NCBI GenBank assembly: GCA_023428755.1 | Contig: JAEYWX010000021.1 | Location: 1-46,040, forward strand | DNA: 46,040 bases | Source of the DNA: Bacteroidota bacterium | GTDB lineage: Bacteria; Bacteroidota; Bacteroidia; Chitinophagales; Chitinophagaceae | Direction of reading: 5' to 3' | Part shown: positions 17,457-23,254 of the stretch, piece by piece | Layout of the letters: the number at the start of each line of letters is the position of its first letter | Numbering within the stretch: the first letter of the stretch is position 1 | The notes under the pieces: generated by a model | The model's database searches: none | The model's input: the letters and a program-made list of their open reading frames with translations, nothing else | What the model was told of the DNA's origin: nothing | Made by a program: the position numbers and the translations under genes

Positions 17457-17542
17457 TCATGGCTAAAGCCTTCAGGGCAGCTTTATTAACCCGAAACTTA
17501 AGTCTGGGGTTAATAAAAAAATCTTCGAGGCTTTAGCCATGA
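17457..17542. repeat. REP-like long hairpin element
   Basis: A three-tier palindrome. Outer 14-bp arms at 17457-17470 and 17529-17542 contain GGCTAAAGCC. Middle 11-bp arms TTTATTAACCC (17482-17492) and GGGTTAATAAA (17507-17517) lie inside them. The tip ACTTAAGT is at 17496-17503. Such GGCTAAAGCC/TTTATTAACCC hairpins are known from Bacteroidota genomes, where they are thought to be mobilised by REP-associated tyrosine transposases. It lies between the propeller gene and the DUF2911 gene. Confidence 0.85.
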
Positions 17543-17597
17543 CTGGTCTACATGTTGGATGTATGAATTTATTTTTCAATCATTAATATTAAACTAT

Positions 17598-18104
17598 ATG
17601 AAACGTTTATTGAGTCTTACGCCTTTGTTTATTTTTTTATTTGCAATGAGTGCCTGTGCACAAAATCAAACAAAACCAAGTCCTCCTGCAAGTGCAGAAT
17701 TTAAAGCGGGCGATGCTACAATCAAGATCAACTACAGTGCTCCTTCTGTAAAAGGTCGTGAGATCTGGGGTAAGTTGGTTCCTTATGGAGAAGTGTGGCG
17801 TACAGGTGCAAACGAAGCAACCGTGTTTGAAACCGACAAGGATATTAAAGTAGAAGGCAAAACATTGGCCGCCGGAAAATATTCACTCTTTACCATTCCC
17901 GGCGAAAAAGAGTGGGTGATCATTTTTAATAAAAATCCAAAGCAATGGGGCGCTTACAGCTACAAAGCAACCGAAGATGCGTTGCGTGTAACCGTAAAAC
18001 CTGCTGCTGCAGAAATGACCGAAGTATTAAAAATAGACGGTGCCAATGGCAAAGTAACCATCAGTTGGGAAAAGCTGGCCGTGGCATTTAATGTTACCCA
18101 ATAA
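17598..18104 (+). CDS. DUF2911 lipoprotein
   Basis: About 168 residues from the ATG at 17598; the upstream in-frame codons lack a credible signal start. The signal LLSLTPLFIFLFAMSAC suggests lipidation at the Cys. The mature part carries the DUF2911 signature: INYSAPSVKGREIWGKLVPY, then EVWRTGANEATVFET, LAAGKYSLFTIP and WVIIFNKNPKQWGAY. DUF2911 proteins are common, functionally uncharacterised envelope proteins of Bacteroidota, apparently a small beta-barrel or lipocalin-like fold. It is a single gene with its own terminator. Confidence 0.88.
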   Translation: MKRLLSLTPLFIFLFAMSACAQNQTKPSPPASAEFKAGDATIKINYSAPSVKGREIWGKLVPYGEVWRTGANEATVFETDKDIKVEGKTLAAGKYSLFTIPGEKEWVIIFNKNPKQWGAYSYKATEDALRVTVKPAAAEMTEVLKIDGANGKVTISWEKLAVAFNVTQ

Positions 18105-18129
18105 TTGATGAACCATCAATGTGTATCTG

Positions 18130-18156
18130 GTCCCCCGAAATTTCGGGGGACTTTTT
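18130..18156 (+). terminator. Rho-independent terminator
   Basis: An 11-bp-armed palindrome (18130-18151, GTCCCCCGAAA with its complement) is followed directly by T5. It ends the DUF2911 gene. Confidence 0.88.
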
Positions 18157-18228
18157 CATTTCACAGCTTTTCCACAAAAGGCGTTTCTTATGTTCAACTG
18201 ACATTATTATGAGTAGTTTGCAAGCGAA

Positions 18229-19101
18229 ATGAAGGATATACGAAATTTATTGCTGCTGGTGTTATCCGTATGCCTGGTGGGTACATGGGGATACCACTTA
18301 TACGATAAAAGCAAGCAGAGTGAACAGCAATCGAAGGAACAACTTCAAATAATTGCCGCAGAAGCAACCCGGAAAAATGATTCATTACGGACTGCGTACA
18401 ACCTTCTTTTAAAAGAACTGGACGCTTCCAGAAACAACCTGACTGATACAACGGCCATTACTACTTCTGCCGGCACGGAAAATGAGGTGCTTGACAGTTT
18501 GCGGAATGAAATTTCGTACATACTTGCCATTAATGATATTACGAAGGAAGATTTGCGCAGAGCCGAGGCAAAGATCAGGGATCTCCAAAAGCGTATTCAA
18601 TACAGCAAAACAGGAAATCCAAACACAATCAATTCTATGTCCGTGAACACTGCTGCTCCTCAAACCACGGCAACTCCCGTTTTATCAACAAAGAAAAAGG
18701 CGCCCGAAGCTCTTCCCAACTTGCTTGCAACAGGTGTAAGCTTTCGTGCAATGGAAGGTAGTGGGGTTACAAACACAAAAGCAAATGCAGTAAGTGAGTT
18801 CTCCATCTCATGCGCTTTGCAAAACAATACTACTTCTTTTACTGATACGGATATCTTTATCATAGTAGCGGATCCTGCCGGTAATGTGATACAGGACGAT
18901 CCCTGGCAATCGGGCATGTTTCTGAATGATGCCGGGGTAAGAATACCCTACACCCGCAAATCAAAACTTTCACACAACAAAGGTGAAACCAACAGGCTTG
19001 CCATAAACCTCAAACTACAATCTTATCAAAAAGGTACATACAGGTTGCAGATGTTCCATAATAGTGTTCGCATTGCAGCTGCTAATCTTCGATTGAATTA
19101 A
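18229..19101 (+). CDS. Coiled-coil membrane-anchored hypothetical protein
   Basis: Not recognised. It has 290 residues. Residues ~6-23 are a transmembrane anchor (LLLLVLSVCLVGTWGYHL). Residues ~28-130 are a Gln/Glu/Lys-rich coiled coil (SEQQSKEQLQIIAAEATRKN and later NDITKEDLRRAEAKIRDLQK). A low-complexity Thr/Pro/Ala linker runs to ~165. The C-terminal ~125 residues look like a beta-sandwich (FSISCALQNNTTSFTDTDIF, then FIIVADPAGNVIQDDPW). The topology suggests a periplasmic rod with a globular head. The next gene encodes an exported ASKHA protein in the same direction; a functional link is only inferred. Confidence 0.7.
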   Translation: MKDIRNLLLLVLSVCLVGTWGYHLYDKSKQSEQQSKEQLQIIAAEATRKNDSLRTAYNLLLKELDASRNNLTDTTAITTSAGTENEVLDSLRNEISYILAINDITKEDLRRAEAKIRDLQKRIQYSKTGNPNTINSMSVNTAAPQTTATPVLSTKKKAPEALPNLLATGVSFRAMEGSGVTNTKANAVSEFSISCALQNNTTSFTDTDIFIIVADPAGNVIQDDPWQSGMFLNDAGVRIPYTRKSKLSHNKGETNRLAINLKLQSYQKGTYRLQMFHNSVRIAAANLRLN

Positions 19102-19205
19102 TGCGCCTGTTTACTTAATCACATTTTTTTCACAGTTTCAATTCGCTGGAATGATAAAAGAGGTAAGGGGAATTGATTGTATTACTTTTACCCAAAGCAT
19201 ATTTT

Positions 19206-20357
19206 ATGAAGAGAATGATACGCATAACAGGGGCGCTGCTGTTGACATTGTATTCAACGGCAGGGTTTCAGCTTTTTGCTCAAACAAGTAAAAAAACAGA
19301 GTATAGCAATATACCCAATTTGTATGCAGGGATTGAAGTAGGGTCGAAGGGTGTAAAGTTGAGTGTTATTGAGCTGAAAAAAAATCCGGGGTTGGGAAAT
19401 AGTTTTGTGACCGTAAAAGACAGTTCTGTCAATACAGATTTTATTTCGTTTACTCCATCAACATTTGATGCAACAGCCAATGGCCTCGCTGGTTTGTTTG
19501 AGGCAGCACGCACCAGGTTTAGCATACCATCGAACAGAATTTTTACAGTGATCAGCAGCGGGGTAAAAACCTTGGCTGAAAAAGAAAGTAAACAGGCCTG
19601 GATTGAAAAACTAATTACACAATTTCGTTCTGCTATTAACGAACCTCAGCGTAAAGTGGAAGTAGTGGATGTAATGCAGGAGGCAAAGTTGTCGCATTTG
19701 GGAATTGTTCCGAAAAGCCGCCGGTACAGCACCTTCCTGATCGATATTGGTAGTGGCAACTCCAAAGGCGGTTTCTTTCCTTATGGAAACGATAGCTATT
19801 TTTATTTATTTCAGTTGTCATGGGGAACAAAAAGTACAGCCAACGCTGCTGAAAAAATGTTGGAAAATGACAACTCGCATGAAAATTATGTGCGGCAGTT
19901 GACCCGGGTTGCTGCAGGTGCAGAAACATCGGAGATCATTTATGCAGTTAATTCAAGTGGCAGTTTTCCGGTAAGCGATCATATTGCGTTCAGTGGGGGC
20001 ATTGCATGGGCAGTAGCAACGCTGATTTATCCGGAACTCATCAACAACCCCGTTGTTCCTGTTACATACGAAGATGTAGAACGCTTTTCGAAACAGGTAA
20101 CAGAGAATTTTACATCGGTATCGCAGGAATATCTTACATCGAAAATGACCAATGGTTCCTGGGATAAGAAGTTGATTGGCGCTGAAATCAAAAGAGTGCA
20201 TGCTGTATTTGATCAGCGTGCATTGATGGCCGGTAGTTCATTATTACTGCGTATTATGCGCCAGTTTAAATCGGTGAATGAAACCAAACAGTTTTACCTG
20301 ATCAAAAATGGGCAGGTAGGTTGGGTGTCGGCTTATGTGGACGAGGCGGTGGACTAA
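19206..20357 (+). CDS. Exported Ppx/GppA-like ASKHA protein
   Basis: About 383 residues from the ATG at 19206. It begins with a signal peptide (RMIRITGALLLTLYSTAGFQ, ending FAQ). The body has the exopolyphosphatase/GppA actin-like fold: phosphate-1 loop YAGIEVGSKGVKLSVIEL, phosphate-2 loop FLIDIGSGNSKGGFF, and an AFSGGIAWAV adenosine-type motif. The usual first acidic residue (DxGS) is replaced by EVGS. Family members hydrolyse polyphosphate or pppGpp in the cytoplasm, so a Sec signal is unexpected and a periplasmic polyphosphate or nucleotide role is only a guess. It has its own terminator. Confidence 0.75.
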   Translation: MKRMIRITGALLLTLYSTAGFQLFAQTSKKTEYSNIPNLYAGIEVGSKGVKLSVIELKKNPGLGNSFVTVKDSSVNTDFISFTPSTFDATANGLAGLFEAARTRFSIPSNRIFTVISSGVKTLAEKESKQAWIEKLITQFRSAINEPQRKVEVVDVMQEAKLSHLGIVPKSRRYSTFLIDIGSGNSKGGFFPYGNDSYFYLFQLSWGTKSTANAAEKMLENDNSHENYVRQLTRVAAGAETSEIIYAVNSSGSFPVSDHIAFSGGIAWAVATLIYPELINNPVVPVTYEDVERFSKQVTENFTSVSQEYLTSKMTNGSWDKKLIGAEIKRVHAVFDQRALMAGSSLLLRIMRQFKSVNETKQFYLIKNGQVGWVSAYVDEAVD

Positions 20358-20383
20358 AGTTGTACTGATCCATTTGTATATAC

Positions 20384-20414
20384 AAAACTCTGGCGCATGC
20401 CGGAGTTTTTTTTT
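20384..20414 (+). terminator. Rho-independent terminator
   Basis: An 11-bp stem (20384-20394 with 20399-20409) containing one G-T wobble surrounds a GCAT loop and is followed by a long T-run. It ends the ASKHA gene. Confidence 0.87.
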
Positions 20415-20561
20415 ATGCTTTATTAAACCTGCAATTTTTAATCACGTCTATGCATCCGTTCGTTTAATTCTTTCGTATTGTATCAGTTCATGTGTCAATC
20501 AGCATGTATTTGTTTAAAAATTTTGGCATGGTGTTTGGCAAACCTTAAAAAAATTACGTTT

Positions 20562-21251
20562 ATGAAAATCAAGATTCTCTTTGCTCTTATTTTATCTGCT
20601 GTAGCAGGTAGTGCAACAGCTCAATCATCAGCTTTTATTAAAGCCGGTTATAACATGGCAAATATTTCAATCAGCGATAATGGCGATGTAGATGAAAACC
20701 GGATGCTCTCAAGTTTTCACATCGGCTTACAAGGCGACATTGCTGTGATTAAAAATGTTCTTTCCATTCAACCTTCTATTCTGTTCACAGGGAAAGGATC
20801 GAAATTACAAAATGGTCAACCCGGTCAAAATGGTTATTTCCGTTCTGTAGTAAATCCTTATTACATTGAAGTTCCGGTAAACGTTGTGGTGAAAGCACCC
20901 ATTGGCGGTGGTTCAAAATTCTTTGTTGGTGCGGGCCCTTATGCAGCAATGGGTGTTGGCGGTAAACGAAAACTGGATTACCAGTTTGTAGGTATTGCTG
21001 CAAGCAGAACCGATAAAATTGAATTTTCAAACGATGACCCTACAACACAAGGTGAAGAAGGAGCAGGGTATGGTATTCTCCGCCGCTTCGATTATGGACT
21101 GAACGGCACCGTTGGTTTTGAAGGTGAAAAAGCAATGTTCTCTGTGAACTATGGATTAGGACTTGCAAAACTGCAATCCGGTGCAGATAATAATGTTGAT
21201 GAACGCAACAAACATAGAGTCTTGAGTTTTACAATCGGTTTCCGTTTGTAA
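20562..21251 (+). CDS. Outer-membrane beta-barrel (porin-family) protein
   Basis: About 229 residues from the ATG at 20562. An N-terminal signal peptide (LFALILSAVAGSATAQ) is followed by SSAFIKAGYNMANISISDN, the usual opening strand of PorT/OmpW-like small barrels in Bacteroidota. Alternating amphipathic strands run to the C-terminal RVLSFTIGFRL. The size suggests an 8- to 10-strand barrel. The role is unknown. Upstream in-frame codons to 20478 are Cys-rich without signal character and are rejected. Its terminator is the first copy of the 33-bp repeat that recurs at 23132. Confidence 0.82.
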   Translation: MKIKILFALILSAVAGSATAQSSAFIKAGYNMANISISDNGDVDENRMLSSFHIGLQGDIAVIKNVLSIQPSILFTGKGSKLQNGQPGQNGYFRSVVNPYYIEVPVNVVVKAPIGGGSKFFVGAGPYAAMGVGGKRKLDYQFVGIAASRTDKIEFSNDDPTTQGEEGAGYGILRRFDYGLNGTVGFEGEKAMFSVNYGLGLAKLQSGADNNVDERNKHRVLSFTIGFRL

Positions 21252-21266
21252 CAACCTGCCGGACTG

Positions 21267-21299
21267 AAAGAGGCGCACTGCTTAGCGGTGCGCCTCTTT
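21267..21299. repeat. 33-bp terminator repeat, copy 1
   Basis: A perfect 12-bp stem (21267-21278 with 21288-21299) has a 9-nt loop. The whole 33-bp sequence is repeated without a change at 23132-23164. It acts as the terminator of the porin-family gene and marks the left edge of the AT-rich island. Confidence 0.9.
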
Positions 21300-21472
21300 G
21301 TGTAAATAACTTTTTTCTAGTAACAGGGTTGACGCTATACATTATTATAGTTTTTTGCGCCCACGGCCAAAACGATAGAAACTTCACATTTTCAAATATT
21401 TTTTTTTGATATTTATTTTTTCTATAATTTTAATTTTAACCAAAACAACTATAACCAAGTTTAAAATATCTA
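21300..21472. other. AT-rich non-coding stretch at the left of the island
   Basis: No coding frame is seen. There are runs of T and A and one GC-rich patch near 21356-21366. It ends at a C10 homopolymer (21473-21482). A promoter for the following lipoprotein should lie here but no clear one is seen. Confidence 0.4.
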
Positions 21473-21482
21473 CCCCCCCCCC
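21473..21482. repeat. C10 homopolymer tract
   Basis: Ten consecutive C residues sit in otherwise AT-rich DNA, immediately before the region that translates as a lipoprotein signal peptide. Such tracts can vary in length by slippage. Confidence 0.8.
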
Positions 21483-21484
21483 AA

Positions 21485-21748
21485 TCCACAAGAAAATTTA
21501 TTTTTGTATTACTGTCAATTTTCTTTTTCTGTACAAATTGCAACAAAACAAATACTAACAGAAATGCACTGGAAGAAGATTTAAAGCAGGAGCAAAAACA
21601 AAACTCAATAAAACAAAAACTACTTACGGATATAAGAATTTATTCTGACAGTTTTAAAATTACACACCCTCAAGCATTTACTTCTCAAAATAATATAATA
21701 TCCTCGAGAGGATTTTTTAAACGCCTTTTTAAAATTGTTGGCTCCGAT
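21485..21748 (+). other. In-frame coding extension without a start codon
   Basis: The frame of the next gene stays open upstream to 21455 and translates as a lipoprotein signal peptide (RKFIFVLLSIFFFCTNCNKT), then a Gln/Lys-rich segment (EEDLKQEQKQNSIKQKLLTD) leading into the glycine-zipper. No ATG, GTG or TTG occurs in frame here. Either the start was lost, a non-standard start is used, or the C10 tract length is wrong or variable. The true protein is probably about 85 residues longer than the ATG at 21749 implies. Confidence 0.6.
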
Positions 21749-22450
21749 ATGCTAGGAGCATTATTAGGTGGAGGAATTGGTGCTGTTTTTGGTAATCCAT
21801 TTGCGCTTGTAGGTGCTCTCGTTGGAGGAACCGCTGCATCGTTGAATGCGGATGAAATTTGGGATGGTTGGGAAGGGGCTAGTAATCGTGTTGGAAATCG
21901 AACGATGAATGTTATTGATACATTTTCGTTTAGATATAATGATGCAAATATTTATGATTTTGTTGGTGACTATCATAATGAAGGGTTGGTATATTTACAT
22001 CAAGCAGAGTTAGCTGAGGGGGGTACTCTTACTCCTACTCAGCAATATAATTACTTAAATACTTTTGTAACCTCTCAGTATCCTGATGTTGTAAACGGAC
22101 AATCAATTTCAGAAACAGAGTTTAATACAGTAGTCTATCAAACACCAGCATTAGACTATTTAAAATCTGTTGAAGAAGTAAATGAAGCTAATAAAATTGA
22201 GTTAGTAAATAATATACAGGCTATTTCCTATTTGCCGCAATTTCAGAAAGATTTTTTTGTGATTTTAATTAACTATGGAGTTCAGTTTAATGAAGAAACT
22301 TACTATTTAGCGGAATATTTTTATGGTATTGAAAATTTAATCATTACATCTTCTTTAAATGAAAGTGAAAAGTCTGCATTGTTGTCTGCATTAGCAACTG
22401 GCAGGGCGAGTGCTAACTTTTGGTGGGATGTAGAAATGGGTAATCGTTAA
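21749..22450 (+). CDS. Glycine-zipper lipoprotein-like protein, 5' end uncertain
   Basis: A 233-residue portion from the first available ATG. It opens with a glycine zipper (LGALLGGGIGAVFGNP, then FALVGALVGGTAAS), a membrane-inserting or packing motif. A hydrophilic helical part follows, with DFVGDYHNEGLVYLHQAE, resembling a D-x-x-G-x-x-H-N-x-x-L motif I associate with uncharacterised Bacteroidota proteins. It ends ATGRASANFWWDVEMGNR. Coding-like sequence with a lipoprotein signal extends upstream without a start codon, so this entry is the conservative minimum. The gene is much more AT-rich than its flanks and lies 10 bp before a barrel-like gene, probably in one transcript. The function is unknown. 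Confidence 0.65.
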   Translation: MLGALLGGGIGAVFGNPFALVGALVGGTAASLNADEIWDGWEGASNRVGNRTMNVIDTFSFRYNDANIYDFVGDYHNEGLVYLHQAELAEGGTLTPTQQYNYLNTFVTSQYPDVVNGQSISETEFNTVVYQTPALDYLKSVEEVNEANKIELVNNIQAISYLPQFQKDFFVILINYGVQFNEETYYLAEYFYGIENLIITSSLNESEKSALLSALATGRASANFWWDVEMGNR

Positions 22451-22460
22451 ATTTGATTCT

Positions 22461-23120
22461 ATGAAAAAAATATTTTTGTTTTCCCTTTTTTTCTCTATCA
22501 TGGTTTCTGCCAAAGCACAAGATACAAGCTACTATATAGGTAATTCGGCTCTTTTCGGTATTGGGGTAAATCAAGGAAACTATAAGTCTTGGCCATACAA
22601 GGGTAATGACTGGAATTTGATGCCTGATCAGATTGGTTTTATAGCAGAGTATCAGGTTACTGTTGGCAAGCTTTTTAAACCATTGTCGAAGTCTTATGCA
22701 GGATTTTTTGAGAGTGGATTCAAAGTAGGGTACCAGACAGGAAAAATTACCAATGGTGTCGAAAACAACAGTTATGACGAAACCTATATTGGTTTGCCTG
22801 TAGCTTTAGGGCTTTTGAAAAAAAATAATCATAAAATAATAAAACATACATTAGGCTTTGCAGTTTACGGTTCAGTATTAGAGGAAGTAGGTTTGCCCTC
22901 TGAAAATGATAGTAAGTGGAGTTTTTTCTCTCAAGCAAGGGGAACGATTTTTCTTAATACGCAGTTGTTTTTCCCTTCAAAAAAGAAAGGAAGATATCGT
23001 GGTTTAGGATTGGAGATAAGTAAAGATCTTGGGTTTGGCTACAATACAACACCAATTCCTTTTGCAATTGAAAATATGCGGGTGGGAATTACGTTTTCTC
23101 CTTTCTGTGATTTCTTTTGA
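22461..23120 (+). CDS. Secreted outer-membrane barrel-like protein of the island
   Basis: A 219-residue protein with a signal peptide (FLFSLFFSIMVSAKAQ). Alternating strands rich in Tyr, Gly and Phe follow, for example FFESGFKVGYQTG and FAVYGSVLEEVGLP. It ends in a strand, MRVGITFSPFCDFF, with the terminal Phe typical of outer-membrane barrels. Codon use is AT-rich like the preceding gene and unlike the porin-family gene outside the island. It starts 10 bp after the lipoprotein stop. The second 33-bp terminator copy follows its stop by 11 nt. The pair may form a surface lipoprotein-barrel module; nothing in the sequence names a substrate. Confidence 0.72.
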   Translation: MKKIFLFSLFFSIMVSAKAQDTSYYIGNSALFGIGVNQGNYKSWPYKGNDWNLMPDQIGFIAEYQVTVGKLFKPLSKSYAGFFESGFKVGYQTGKITNGVENNSYDETYIGLPVALGLLKKNNHKIIKHTLGFAVYGSVLEEVGLPSENDSKWSFFSQARGTIFLNTQLFFPSKKKGRYRGLGLEISKDLGFGYNTTPIPFAIENMRVGITFSPFCDFF

Positions 23121-23131
23121 TTATATATTTT

Positions 23132-23164
23132 AAAGAGGCGCACTGCTTAGCGGTGCGCCTCTTT
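23132..23164. repeat. 33-bp terminator repeat, copy 2
   Basis: Identical over 33 bp to 21267-21299, including the 9-nt loop. It is the terminator of the barrel-like gene and can also stop leftward transcripts from tex. It marks the right edge of the AT-rich island. Confidence 0.9.
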
Positions 23165-23214
23165 ATTTATTACAATGAATTCAAAATTGTGAAAACTGAT
23201 TACTCAAGTGCCTG

Positions 23215-23250
23215 TATTGGCTCATAGCTCATAGCTCACAACTTGCAGCT
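23215..23250. repeat. GCTCATAGCTC stutter
   Basis: Degenerate GCTCATA/GCTCACA repeats lie just after the tex stop. On the other strand they read like the rocD-glnS stutter at 3123-3212. Confidence 0.5.
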
Positions 23251-23254
23251 TTTT

